From DASUPK01 sp963843085 (GTDB lineage Bacteria; Actinomycetota; Thermoleophilia; Solirubrobacterales; 70-9), in NCBI GenBank assembly GCA_963843085.1, contig CAWJJG010000011.1, forward strand, positions 1,302,001-1,366,000: a DNA stretch of 64,000 bases, written 5' to 3'. The translations under genes were made by a program, and so were the position numbers. Numbering within the stretch: position 1 is the first letter of the stretch; each line of letters starts with the position of its first letter. Below, piece by piece: positions 9,169 to 17,357 of this stretch. The notes under the pieces are model-generated. The model ran no database searches, had not been told where the DNA came from, and worked only from the letters and a program-made list of their open reading frames with translations.

Positions 9169-10083
9169 TCAGGTGGCTCCAGCGGTGGCGCCCTCGCGGT
9201 CCTCCCAGGGCTTGGAGGCGTGCAGCGCTCCCAGGATCGCCCGAGATGCCGGCGAGCGGTTGAGTGCGTACAGGTGGATCCCCGGCGCGCCCCGCCGGAG
9301 CAGATCGGCGCACTGCTGCGTCGCATAGGCGACACCCAGTTCGAACTCCGCCCGCTCGTCTCCGTCAAGCGACTCCATCGCCGAGGCGAGGGGGTCGGGA
9401 ATCGAGGCCTCGCAGAGCTCCGAGATCCGCGCGATCTGCTTGAAACCAGTTATCGGCATGATCCCGGGGATGATCGGCACGTCGATCCCGGCCGCCCTCG
9501 CAGCGGGGACGAAGTCGAAGTAGAGCTGGTTGTCGTAGAAGAGCTGCGTGATCAGGAAGCTCACTCCGTTGTCGACCTTGGTCTTCAGGTAGGCGAGGTC
9601 GGCCTCCAGGCTGGAGGCCTCGGGATGGACCTCGGGGAAGCACGCGCCGCCGATCGCGATCTCCGGATGGGTCTCGTGGATCAGCGCCGCCAGCTCGGAG
9701 GCGCTGCCCAGCCCGCCCTCCGGCTGCTCGAAGTCCTTCTGGCCGCGCGGCGGGTCACCGCGCAAAGCGAGGATGTTCTCGATCCCGGCAGCCGCGATCC
9801 GGTCGATTATCTCCTGGAGGCTCTCGACAGACTCGCCGACGCAGCTGAGATGCGCCATCGCCTCGGAGTCGTACTGGTCGCGGATGGCCCTGGTCACCTC
9901 GAGGGTCCCCTCGCGGGTTGCGCCGCCCGCTCCGTAGGTCACCGAGAAGAAGTGCGGATCCTGCCTGCGGAGCACCTCAACGGTTTCGAACAGGGTCTGG
10001 CGGCCCTCGTCGGTCTTGGGAGGGAAGAACTCGACCGAGAAGACGGGGCGGCTCGAATTGAGCATTTCGTCGATGCGCATCAC
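9169..10083 (-). CDS. metF: 5,10-methylenetetrahydrofolate reductase
   Basis: 304 residues, the usual length for bacterial MetF. It reduces methylene-THF to methyl-THF for methionine synthesis, using FAD in a TIM barrel. Diagnostic segments are FSVEFFPPKTDEG (catalytic Glu), FSVTYGAGGATREGT, ILALRGDPP, LITQLFYDN and IPGIMPITGFKQI. An alternative start is the second Met, 3 bases in. The gene is divergent from the hypothetical gene at 10119, with 35 bases between starts. No riboswitch is visible in that gap. Confidence 0.95.
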   Translation of the reverse strand: MMRIDEMLNSSRPVFSVEFFPPKTDEGRQTLFETVEVLRRQDPHFFSVTYGAGGATREGTLEVTRAIRDQYDSEAMAHLSCVGESVESLQEIIDRIAAAGIENILALRGDPPRGQKDFEQPEGGLGSASELAALIHETHPEIAIGGACFPEVHPEASSLEADLAYLKTKVDNGVSFLITQLFYDNQLYFDFVPAARAAGIDVPIIPGIMPITGFKQIARISELCEASIPDPLASAMESLDGDERAEFELGVAYATQQCADLLRRGAPGIHLYALNRSPASRAILGALHASKPWEDREGATAGAT

Positions 10084-10118
10084 CGCAAGGGTATTGAGCG
10101 CGCCGTAGCATCGAGGCA

Positions 10119-10760
10119 GTGCCCTTTCACGTCGAGATCTCGAGCGGCTTCCGGCAGCGGGCTCGCGCCTTCAACCTGGACGAGGCGGAGCTGCGCGCCA
10201 CCGTGCTCGAGCCCTGGGTGCGGGGACGCAGGGTCCATCTCGGGGACAAGGACTTCGAGCCGAGGGACTCCAGGCTGGTGGTCCTGGAGGGCTCCGAGCT
10301 CGCCGACGTTGACCTCTCGATGGGGCGGGGATGGGCAAACGCGGAGAAAGCCTCCGAGAACGTCACCCGGAGGCTGGTCGAGTCCGCCTCCGCTCCCACC
10401 AAGCCCGCGGTGGCGATCCTTGCCGATGAGGACGCGATGCGGGTCGAGGTGACCGGGATGCTCGCGCGCCTCGAGCTGGAGCTCGCCCCCTGGGAGCAGC
10501 TTCGCTCTCTGATCCTGGGGACTGCGGCTCCCCCCGGCGGCCCAGGGCACGCGGCGGTCCTCGCGCTCGGGGCTGGCCCGCCCTCCTCTTCCTGGCTGTT
10601 CGATGCCGGTCTCGCCCGCGGCGCGCTCGGTGGGAGGGCGGTGGTGGTCCAGCTCGGCGACGTGGTGATCCCCGCGCAACTCGTCGGAGTCGAAGTCGTG
10701 CGCCTCGAACCGGGGGAGGAATCGTCGGTCCGGGCGCTCGGGAACCGACTAGTCGGCTGA
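10119..10760 (+). CDS. Hypothetical protein
   Basis: 213 residues from GTG 10119. The N-terminal half (VEISSGFRQRARAFNLDEAELRATVLEPW) is charged and helical. The second half is hydrophobic with Gly/Ala/Pro runs (TAAPPGGPGHAAVLALGAG) but has no clear membrane segment. I do not recognise the family. The plus-strand frame is preferred over the overlapping minus-strand frames because it has normal amino-acid composition, while the alternatives are Arg/Ser/Pro-rich. It is divergent from metF and convergent with the universal stress protein gene. Confidence 0.6.
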   Translation: MPFHVEISSGFRQRARAFNLDEAELRATVLEPWVRGRRVHLGDKDFEPRDSRLVVLEGSELADVDLSMGRGWANAEKASENVTRRLVESASAPTKPAVAILADEDAMRVEVTGMLARLELELAPWEQLRSLILGTAAPPGGPGHAAVLALGAGPPSSSWLFDAGLARGALGGRAVVVQLGDVVIPAQLVGVEVVRLEPGEESSVRALGNRLVG

Positions 10761-10779
10761 CGGCTTCGCCATCGGAACG

Positions 10780-10855
10780 CGGCTGCGAGCGGCCGCCCCA
10801 CATAAGTCGCTCCGGGCTTTGCCCTTCGCTCCAAAGTGGAGCGGCCTGGCAGCCG
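10780..10855. terminator. Nested inverted repeats between convergent genes
   Basis: CGGCTGC (10780-10786) can pair with GCAGCCG (10849-10855), and CGGCC/GGCC inside it pair as well. A smaller hairpin GCTCCA-AAG-TGGAGC lies at 10828-10842. There is no clear U-tract, so this is a candidate bidirectional termination structure rather than a classical intrinsic terminator. Confidence 0.45.
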
Positions 10856-10860
10856 CTTGT

Positions 10861-11565
10861 TCAGACCTTCGCCGCGACCCGCTTGACGATGCCGGGCTTC
10901 GAGAACCTGATCTCGGTGCCGCGGGCGACTGCGATCACCGGGGCATTCGAGATCTCGATCGCGTAGCCGGCCCGGGCGCTCAGGTTCACGTGGCCCTTCG
11001 GGGACGCCGGCGAGGATCCGACGACGATCAGGTCGGCCTCGGTATGGCGCTCGACGACGCTCACGCCGAGCGCATCGGCGAGGCTCTTCGCGGTCTCGAT
11101 CGCGCTCCGATCTCCGTCGTCCTCGACCAGCACGCCGACGCTCTGAATCTCGTGATCGTGGTTCCGGTAGCCGGCCGGGGCGATCGCAACGGCGGCGGGG
11201 CCCCCGGTCAGCATCCGTTGCGCGGACGTGCCCGGCATCACTGCGCCCTGGGCTGTCCGGTAATCGGAGCCGAACACGATCAGCTCGGCCTTCTCGCTCT
11301 CGGCCAGCTCCCAGAGGCCGGCGCCGGTCGAGGCGTGGACGACAACGTGCTGAGGGATCTTCTCGTCGCCGAGCGCCAGCGCGCCGCTGGCGAGCAGCTC
11401 CTCGGCCTCCTTCTCCTCGAGGGCCTCACGGGCCTGGTCGGGCTGCTGCGTGTGACGCACGTAAGCGAGCGAGACGTCGCCGCCGAACTGGGCCAGCTGG
11501 CCCCCGAGCGCGAGCGCGTCCCGGTCGTTGTCGGTGCCGTCGTAGGAAACGATGATCTTGGCCAT
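10861..11565 (-). CDS. Universal stress protein (UspA family)
   Basis: 234 residues. The N-terminal Usp domain starts MAKIIVSYDGTDNDRDALAL, with ELIVFGSDYRTAQGAVMPGTSAQRMLTGGPAAVAIAP as the ATP-binding type tail (G-2x-G-9x-G(S/T)-like). A second, shorter Usp-like half follows (VGVLVEDDGDRSAIETAKSLADALG through APVIAVARG). Such proteins bind nucleotides and help survival under stress. It faces a LysR regulator across a 110-base AT-richer intergenic region that holds a candidate operator. An AGGAGACCCC element lies just before the ATG. Confidence 0.85.
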   Translation of the reverse strand: MAKIIVSYDGTDNDRDALALGGQLAQFGGDVSLAYVRHTQQPDQAREALEEKEAEELLASGALALGDEKIPQHVVVHASTGAGLWELAESEKAELIVFGSDYRTAQGAVMPGTSAQRMLTGGPAAVAIAPAGYRNHDHEIQSVGVLVEDDGDRSAIETAKSLADALGVSVVERHTEADLIVVGSSPASPKGHVNLSARAGYAIEISNAPVIAVARGTEIRFSKPGIVKRVAAKV

Positions 11566-11651
11566 TGGGGTCTCCTCGGGTCGAAGACTTGGTCGGTTCG
11601 AAGTTCACCGCCATGTTGCCGAGCCCCTGGCATTAGCACAAGTACTGTTGA

Positions 11652-11666
11652 TAATCTCTAGAATTA
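11652..11666. promoter_or_regulatory. Candidate LysR-type operator in usp-lysR intergenic region
   Basis: The near-palindrome TAAT-c-TCTAGA-ATTA lies 10 bases before the LysR ATG. A wider inverted repeat, GCATTAG (11630-11636) and CTAATGC (11673-11679), flanks it and reaches over the LysR start codon. LysR-type regulators usually bind dyads near a divergent promoter, so autoregulation is plausible. Confidence 0.4.
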
Positions 11667-11675
11667 GAAGCACTA

Positions 11676-12587
11676 ATGCTGAACGTGCAGCGACTCAGGG
11701 TGCTTCGTGAGGTTCTGGCTCAGGGGTCCTTCTCGGAGGCGGCGAGCGCGCTCAACTACACCCAATCCGCCGTCTCCCAGGCGATTGCCACGCTGGAGGC
11801 AGAGGCGGGGGTCTCGCTGCTTGAGCGCGATCGCCGCGGGGTGCGCCCCACCAGCGCGGGCGAGCGCCTCAACGAGCATGGGATGCGCATCCTGACGCAG
11901 CTCGATGCCGCCGAGGCAGAGCTGGGCGCGATCGCCGGCGTCAGGGGCGGAGAGCTTCGGATGGCCTCGTTTCCGACCGCCGGGGCAACCCTGATGCCCC
12001 TCGCGATCGCGTCCTTCCGCAGCACCCACCCCGACGTTGCGCTGAGTCTGGTGGAGGGGGAGCCGGAGGAGCTCATCCCCAGGCTCCGCGAGGGAGAATT
12101 CGACCTCGGTCTGATCTTCGAGTTCGAGGGAAGGGGTGAGCTCGGCCCGGGTCTGCGCGGCACGCCCCTCTTCGAGGACCCGATGAAGCTCGCCCTGCCG
12201 AAGGGTCACCATCTGGCCGGCAAGGACCAGATCTCCCTGGTGGACGTGTCGGAAGACGCTTGGGTGCAGACTTCCGATGCCAGCGCGTGCGCACGTCATG
12301 TCGTCCGGATCTGCCGCGCCGCAGGGTTCGAGCCACGGGTCTCGTTTGAGTCGGACGATTACCTGACCGTCCAGGGACTGGTCGCGGCCGGCGTGGGGGT
12401 GGCCCTGATCCCGGAGCTCGCCCTCTCGCAGACGGTCAGCTACGACATCGCAGTCACGGAGCTCCATCCCACTGCGCCGTTGCGGCACATCGTCGCCGCG
12501 ACGCGCGGCTCGGCGGTCTCCCTGCCGGCGGCAGCGGCGATGCTGGACATCCTCAAGGACGAATCCCGCCGCTACCAACCTGAATGA
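11676..12587 (+). CDS. LysR family transcriptional regulator
   Basis: 303 residues. The winged HTH spans about 1-60 (LRVLREVLAQGSFSEAASALNYTQSAVSQAIATLEAEAG), with the LysR signature Q-S-A-V-S-Q-x-I. The periplasmic-binding-like effector domain follows (RGGELRMASFPTAGATLMPLAIASF onward, about 90-295). It probably controls itself and possibly the divergent universal stress protein gene. The effector is unknown. It converges on the amt gene across a strong hairpin. Confidence 0.9.
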   Translation: MLNVQRLRVLREVLAQGSFSEAASALNYTQSAVSQAIATLEAEAGVSLLERDRRGVRPTSAGERLNEHGMRILTQLDAAEAELGAIAGVRGGELRMASFPTAGATLMPLAIASFRSTHPDVALSLVEGEPEELIPRLREGEFDLGLIFEFEGRGELGPGLRGTPLFEDPMKLALPKGHHLAGKDQISLVDVSEDAWVQTSDASACARHVVRICRAAGFEPRVSFESDDYLTVQGLVAAGVGVALIPELALSQTVSYDIAVTELHPTAPLRHIVAATRGSAVSLPAAAAMLDILKDESRRYQPE

Positions 12588-12599
12588 CCCGACAAACGA

Positions 12600-12631
12600 C
12601 CGCCGCCCCCACCTTGCGGCGGGGGCGGCGG
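12600..12631. terminator. Bidirectional hairpin terminator between lysR and amt
   Basis: Perfect 11-bp stem, CCGCCGCCCCC (12600-12610) with GGGGGCGGCGG (12621-12631), and a 10-base loop. It lies between two convergent stops (12587 and 12688). There is no T-run, as is common for hairpin terminators in very GC-rich genomes. Confidence 0.7.
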
Positions 12632-12687
12632 ATACAACGCGAGGCACTCCGTGGGAGCGACCCGCTATATGGCGATGCGGAGCAGCA

Positions 12688-14007
12688 CTACCCGCTCTGC
12701 GCCCCGGAGGGGAATGCGAGCGAGGGCACATCGGAGGGGTAGACCTCGTGGCCGTGGACGGCCAGGTCGCCCTCTTCCATTTCCTCCTCGGTCATCCGGA
12801 GCGAAACGAACAACCCGATCAGCTTGAGCAGGATGAACGTTCCGATTGCCGAGAACGCGATCACCCAGAGCGCCGTCAGCGCCTGCCACTTGAGCAGATC
12901 CCAGCTGCCGGACACGATGCCCGGAGCAGCGCCCATCGCCTCGTTGGCGAAGACGCCTGTCAACAGACCGCCCGCGAGGCCGGCGAAACCGTGGGTGTAG
13001 ACCACGCCCAGGGTGTCATCGACCTTACGGAACGGAGCTGCCCGGCTCAGGTAGTTGAGCGCGAAGTAGACGATCAGTGCAGCGATCACCCCTATCGCCA
13101 TCGCGCCCCAGCCGTTCACGAACCCGGCACCGGGCGTAATCGCAACGAGCCCGGTGATCATCCCGTTGACGCTCGAGATCAGGCTGGGCTTGTGCCCGGT
13201 CGCATAGTCGCAACCGACCCAGACCAGCAGGGCCACCGCGGTACACAGGTTCGTGTTCAGAACGGCCGCGGAGGCAATGTCGTTCGCCAGGTATGGGTCA
13301 CCCCCGTTGAAGCCGTTCCAGCCGAGCCACAGAAGGCCCGCTCCGGTGGCGACCATCAACAGGTTGTTCGGAGCATCGATCTCACGATCCCGCTGCAGCC
13401 TGGGACCGATCACTGCGGCAGCGACGAAGCCCGAGACACCCGCGGCGAGGTGGATCACGTAACCGCCGGAGAAGTCGAGCGCGCCATGCTGGGCGAAGTA
13501 ACCGCCGCCCCAGATGAGGAAAGCGTTGATCGTGTAGATGATGCTCGACCACACGAGCACGAACGGGATCCAGGCCCGGAAGTTGATCCGGCCCAGGACC
13601 GATCCGAGCATCAGGATCGGGGTGATGGCCGCAAAGACGAACTGGAAATAAGCCAGTGTCGACTGCGGAAACACCACGTCTCCGACGAGCGGAATGTTGC
13701 CCTGCTTCAGCAGGTCATCGCTGTTCAGGATCGCTCCAGGCTTACCCCACAGGTTTCCGAAGAATCCGTGGTCGGCCCCGAAAATGTGCATCGGCGCACC
13801 GAACGCGAACTTGTACGCGTAGAGCACCCAGACAATCAGCACCAGAGCGAACGCGATGAAGGCCATCATCATCGAGTTCACCGACCAGCGCTTCTGCATC
13901 ACGCCGCCATAGAGGACGACGAGCCCGGGCACGCTCATCAGCCCGACGAGCGTCGACGCTGTCATCTGCCAAGCGTTGTCGCCCGGACTCAACCAATTCA
14001 AATCCAT
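12688..14007 (-). CDS. amt: Ammonium transporter, Amt/AmtB family
   Basis: 439 residues from ATG 14007 (MDLNWLSPGDNAWQMTASTL), preceded by an AAAGGA ribosome site 10 bases upstream; the longer frame to 14091 lacks the family look. Eleven hydrophobic segments are expected. It shows the Amt signature DFSGGYVIHLAAGVSGF with the first pore His and YTHGFAGLAGGLLTGVF with the second (twin-His). It moves ammonium across the membrane. No glnK (PII) gene sits next to it, unlike most amt loci. The cytoplasmic C-terminus is acidic (MTEEEMEEGDL). A structured 5' leader precedes it. Confidence 0.93.
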   Translation of the reverse strand: MDLNWLSPGDNAWQMTASTLVGLMSVPGLVVLYGGVMQKRWSVNSMMMAFIAFALVLIVWVLYAYKFAFGAPMHIFGADHGFFGNLWGKPGAILNSDDLLKQGNIPLVGDVVFPQSTLAYFQFVFAAITPILMLGSVLGRINFRAWIPFVLVWSSIIYTINAFLIWGGGYFAQHGALDFSGGYVIHLAAGVSGFVAAAVIGPRLQRDREIDAPNNLLMVATGAGLLWLGWNGFNGGDPYLANDIASAAVLNTNLCTAVALLVWVGCDYATGHKPSLISSVNGMITGLVAITPGAGFVNGWGAMAIGVIAALIVYFALNYLSRAAPFRKVDDTLGVVYTHGFAGLAGGLLTGVFANEAMGAAPGIVSGSWDLLKWQALTALWVIAFSAIGTFILLKLIGLFVSLRMTEEEMEEGDLAVHGHEVYPSDVPSLAFPSGAQSG

Positions 14008-14025
14008 GCGCGATGTTTCCTTTCT

Positions 14026-14093
14026 CATTGACGGGCAGAGCCGGGCGCCCCTGAAACGCAGAAACGCCCCTCGTAGAAGGGACCTGCCCAATG
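14026..14093 (-). promoter_or_regulatory. Structured 5' leader of amt
   Basis: In the amt transcript, AUU-type and CUGCCC arms form a long closing stem: CATT (14026-14029) pairs with AATG (14090-14093) and GGGCAG (14033-14038) pairs with CTGCCC (14084-14089). Inside is a small hairpin (CCCT 14068-14071 with AGGG 14078-14081) and two GAAACGC direct repeats (14053-14059, 14061-14067). The stem ends about 10 bases before the amt ribosome site, so it could control translation. No known riboswitch class was recognised. Confidence 0.4.
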
Positions 14094-14216
14094 GCAGCCG
14101 GAAGCGTGCCTGGGCGAGACCTCTGCCGGTACATACACGGGTCCAAAGATCCGGCGCCGACGTTCGCCACCTTGTCGGAATCGCGCCCGAGCGGTCTCGC
14201 TAACCTGGCCCGCGCC

Positions 14217-14603
14217 ATGCCGATGCAGGGACACTGGGACCGCGTCAACACGCCGTTGCGCAAGCTCACGCGCCGGGAGCGCAACGTCGCGATCGGTGCG
14301 GTCGTGCTGAGCCTGGCCGCGATCCTCGCCGTCATCCTCGCGACGGTGGGCAACTCGGAGCCGAAGGCGGGCCCCGGGTGTATCTACGCGATCATCCCCG
14401 GGGTGATGGGCGCGGAGCCGGTCGACGCCTGCGGTACGCAGGCGCAATTCGTCTGCGCGAAGCATGCGACGGGAACGGCTCCTGGGTCCGAGACGATCAG
14501 GACGGCCTGCCGGGAGGCTCACATCGTCGTCTCCCCCGCGATCGCCAAGGAGGCGCGGGACCCCGCCAGGATTCCTCACCGCAGCACGTCCACTGGTCTC
14601 TGA
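14217..14603 (+). CDS. Small single-pass membrane protein, unknown function
   Basis: 128 residues from ATG 14217 (MPMQGHWDRVNTPLRKLTRRERN). A basic cytoplasmic N-terminus is followed by one strong membrane segment (about 27-46, VAIGAVVLSLAAILAVILATV) and an outside domain with four Cys residues in CIYAIIPG, DACGTQAQFVC and RTACREAH, which could form two disulfides. I do not recognise the family. It is divergent from amt and 13 bases upstream of the AlkZ-like gene. Confidence 0.65.
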   Translation: MPMQGHWDRVNTPLRKLTRRERNVAIGAVVLSLAAILAVILATVGNSEPKAGPGCIYAIIPGVMGAEPVDACGTQAQFVCAKHATGTAPGSETIRTACREAHIVVSPAIAKEARDPARIPHRSTSTGL

Positions 14604-14616
14604 CGCCGAGCCGCGC

Positions 14617-15675
14617 ATGGCGGACGTAGCCCGAGGGATCCTCACCGAAGCTCAACTCAACCGGGCGCTACTCGCGCGGCAGCTCTTGCTCGAGCGCGTC
14701 AAGGCGCCCCTCCCGAAGGTTCTCGAGCGGATGGGCACCCTGCAGGCGCAGTATGCGCCCTCGATGTACATCGGCCTCTGGTCGCGAATCGCGCAGTTCG
14801 AGCGGGATCAGCTCGACCGCGCGCTCGAGCGGCGCAGCGTCGCTCAGGGGACGCTGATGCGCTCGACCATCCACCTCGTCTCGAAGGCCGACTACTGGCC
14901 GGCGGCGACCGCGGTGCGGCGGGCCCGACGCGAGTCCTGGCTCAAATACGGGCCCCGCCGTGCCTACAGCGCCGCGCAGATGTCCTCCGCCGCACGCAAG
15001 CTGCGCAAGGAGCTGGGCGACGGCAGGATGAGCCGGAAGGAGATCCACGAGCTGCTCGGATCCGACAGCGTCGTCACAAACGGCGTGAACATGTGGATCG
15101 ACCTGGTCAGGGTGCCTCCATCCGGGACGTGGGAGCGGCGGCGGGCCGACCTCTATGCGGCCGCGGAGCCTTGGCTGGGCGCCGCGGCGAAGGGCACGGA
15201 CGAGTCGTCGGGGATCGAGCTCCTCGTTCGCCGGTACCTGACCGGCTTCGGGCCGGCGCCGGTGGCGGACATCGGCAACTGGGCGGGTCTTCATCCGAAG
15301 TGGATTGCCCCGGCGATCGACTCGATGAACCTGCGCTCCTTCCGAGATGAGGGCGGGCAGGAGCTCGTCGACTTGCCGCGGGCGCCGCTGCCCGACCCGG
15401 AGACTCCGGCGCCGGTCCGCTTCCTCGGGGCCTGGGACGCGATGCTGCTCACCCACGCCCGCCGAACCGGCGTGCTCCCCGAGGAGCACCGCCCGAAGGT
15501 CTTCAACACCCGCACCCCTCAGTCGATGCCCACCTTCCTGGTCGACGGCCGTGTCGCCGGCAGCTGGAAGTTCGATCAGGGGAAGGTGAAGCTCGATCCG
15601 TTCGAGCGGCTCGACGCCGAGACGAAGCGCGAGCTCGGCGCCGAGGCCGACCGGCTGGCAGATCTACACGCCTAG
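14617..15675 (+). CDS. Winged-helix DNA glycosylase, AlkZ-like (HTH_42 / DUF1006)
   Basis: 352 residues from ATG 14617. It fits the HTH_42 family, whose characterised members (Streptomyces AlkZ and E. coli YcaQ) are DNA glycosylases that unhook interstrand crosslinks. The N-terminal NRALLARQLLLERV segment leads to the catalytic-type motif LQAQYAPS, with Gln 43 and Gln 45 in the QxQ arrangement of the AlkZ branch (YcaQ-like members have QxD). Later family landmarks include RSTIHLVSKADYW and FLGAWDAMLLTH. The stop overlaps a convergent stop by 4 bases. Activity on crosslinks is inferred. Confidence 0.82.
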   Translation: MADVARGILTEAQLNRALLARQLLLERVKAPLPKVLERMGTLQAQYAPSMYIGLWSRIAQFERDQLDRALERRSVAQGTLMRSTIHLVSKADYWPAATAVRRARRESWLKYGPRRAYSAAQMSSAARKLRKELGDGRMSRKEIHELLGSDSVVTNGVNMWIDLVRVPPSGTWERRRADLYAAAEPWLGAAAKGTDESSGIELLVRRYLTGFGPAPVADIGNWAGLHPKWIAPAIDSMNLRSFRDEGGQELVDLPRAPLPDPETPAPVRFLGAWDAMLLTHARRTGVLPEEHRPKVFNTRTPQSMPTFLVDGRVAGSWKFDQGKVKLDPFERLDAETKRELGAEADRLADLHA

Positions 15676-16283
15676 AGCGACAGCCTCGCCAGCCACCGCC
15701 CGACGGCTTCGGCGATCGCCTCCGGATCCGACTTGAGGCCGTGGTCGCCTCGCGCTTTGACCACCTCCCGGCGGGGTCCCTCGGGGGGCATGCCGAAGCG
15801 GTCGCTCTCTCCCTGGACCACCAGCACGGGCACGGTCACCGCCTCCAGCTCCGGCAGCCGGCTCTCTTGTGGTTTGTCGCCGCGGCGCGGTGGCAGCAGC
15901 GGGAAGGCGAGACAGAGCACGGCGGACGCCCCCGTCTCTGGGAGGGTCCGGCATGCGACCCGTCCACCGAGCGAGCGCCCACCGGCCACGACCGGCAGCC
16001 CGGCGAGTTCGTTCCCACTGAGATGCCTGACCACCGCGACCCACGCCTCGTCCAGCCGCTTGGCGGGCGCTGGCGCCCGTCTGCCGGCGACGCGGTAGGG
16101 CTGCTCGACCAGGGCGACGCTGTATGCCTCGGCGATGGCCGCGTCACGTGCCGCGATCAGGTCGGGCGCTCCGATCCCACCGCCTGCCCCGTGGCCGAGG
16201 ACGAGCGCAGCTCGGGCGCCCTCCGCGCGGTGCAGGTGCACCCGGCCTGGTCCGGAAGGAGTTTCGATCTCGGTTCCCGCCAC
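15672..16283 (-). CDS. Alpha/beta hydrolase, dienelactone hydrolase/KANL3-Tex30-like
   Basis: 203 residues. LVLGHGAGGGIGAPDL is the oxyanion region, GGRSLGGRVA the nucleophile elbow (Ser), LVVQGESDRFG the acid and ARGDHGLK the catalytic His, so the triad is complete. This small type without a lid matches the KANL3/Tex30-like hydrolases of bacteria; natural substrates are not established. The gene converges on the AlkZ-like gene with overlapping stop codons in CTAG. Confidence 0.82.
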   Translation of the reverse strand: MAGTEIETPSGPGRVHLHRAEGARAALVLGHGAGGGIGAPDLIAARDAAIAEAYSVALVEQPYRVAGRRAPAPAKRLDEAWVAVVRHLSGNELAGLPVVAGGRSLGGRVACRTLPETGASAVLCLAFPLLPPRRGDKPQESRLPELEAVTVPVLVVQGESDRFGMPPEGPRREVVKARGDHGLKSDPEAIAEAVGRWLARLSL

Positions 16284-16346
16284 GCCGCCGACTCTAGCCC
16301 CGGGAAGGTAGGTTCTTGCCTCCGATGCCTCGGCTACTGATCAGCG

Positions 16347-17348
16347 ATGGCTGACCGGGCCCGCGAATGGCGTCAGGCGGGCGGATTCCTCGATTGGGGT
16401 GAGCTGAGCATCTTCCACGCCCAGTTCGGCGACCCCGATGCTCCGCTGCTGCTGCTGGTGCACGGCTTTCCGACCAGCAGCATCGATTGGTACGACGTGG
16501 TCGATGCGCTGAGCGAAGAGCGCAGGGTGTGCGTCCTGGACTTCCCCGGCTACGGGTTCTCCGACAAGCCGAAGGAGGGGCCCTACTCGCTGGAGCGTGA
16601 CTGTGAGCTGCTCGATTTCTACGCCCGCGAGATCCTCGAGGCCGACGAAGGCGCCGTGGTCGCGCATGACCGCGGCGACAGCGTGGCGCTGGCCTTCGCA
16701 GCGCGATGCGCCGCAGGCGAGACGCCTTTCAGGCTGACCAACCTCGTGATCAGCAACGGCAACATGTTCCTGCCGCTGTCGAACCTCACGGCCTTCCAGA
16801 GGCTCGTCTTGGATGAGGCCACCGCGTCGCAGACCCTCGAGCAGCTCAATCCGGAGGTGCTGGCGGCCGGACTCGGCCAGACCACCTTCACGCCCGTTCG
16901 TGAGCTCGCGGACCCTGCGATCAAGGCGCTCGCCGACACCTTCGAGGTGAATACCGGCGTGGCGGTGCTCCACGACACGATCCAGTATCTGGTCGAGCGC
17001 TCCGAGAACGAGGAGCGGTGGCTGGAGGCTCTCGGCCGATCGTCCGTGCCGACCGCGCTGGTCTGGGGGATCTACGACACGGTCTCCCCGCCGAGGGTCG
17101 CCGCCTACATCTGGAACGAATATCTCTCGACCAAGCCCGGTGCGAACTCGTTTTGGTTTCTGCCCAGCGCGAACCACTACCTACAGCACGATCAGCCCGA
17201 GGCTTTTGTCGAGGTGGTCACCGCGGCTCTGGCGGCCAAGACCCCAGAGGCTCCGGGCCCGCTCGGGGATACGCCCGGCGCGGCGCTACTGGTCGACGAG
17301 TCGCGAGCGAAGCTGCCGACGGCCAGAGAAACTCTCGCGGGCGGTTGA
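16347..17348 (+). CDS. Alpha/beta hydrolase, haloalkane dehalogenase/epoxide hydrolase-like
   Basis: 333 residues. HGFPTSSIDWYDV is the oxyanion loop and AHDRGDS places an Asp (about residue 108) at the nucleophile position, the hallmark of the haloalkane dehalogenase and epoxide hydrolase branch. LDFPGYGFSDKP and the late SANHYLQHDQPEAF (catalytic His) also fit. The C-terminal 40 residues are a low-complexity extension. It faces the VOC gene with 9 bases between stops. Substrate unknown. Confidence 0.82.
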   Translation: MADRAREWRQAGGFLDWGELSIFHAQFGDPDAPLLLLVHGFPTSSIDWYDVVDALSEERRVCVLDFPGYGFSDKPKEGPYSLERDCELLDFYAREILEADEGAVVAHDRGDSVALAFAARCAAGETPFRLTNLVISNGNMFLPLSNLTAFQRLVLDEATASQTLEQLNPEVLAAGLGQTTFTPVRELADPAIKALADTFEVNTGVAVLHDTIQYLVERSENEERWLEALGRSSVPTALVWGIYDTVSPPRVAAYIWNEYLSTKPGANSFWFLPSANHYLQHDQPEAFVEVVTAALAAKTPEAPGPLGDTPGAALLVDESRAKLPTARETLAGG

Positions 17349-17357
17349 TAGCCGGAG

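Noticed and set aside
10127..10834. Minus-strand frames opposite the hypothetical gene at 10119
   Set aside because: They are Arg/Ser/Pro-rich and read like shadows; the plus frame has balanced composition.
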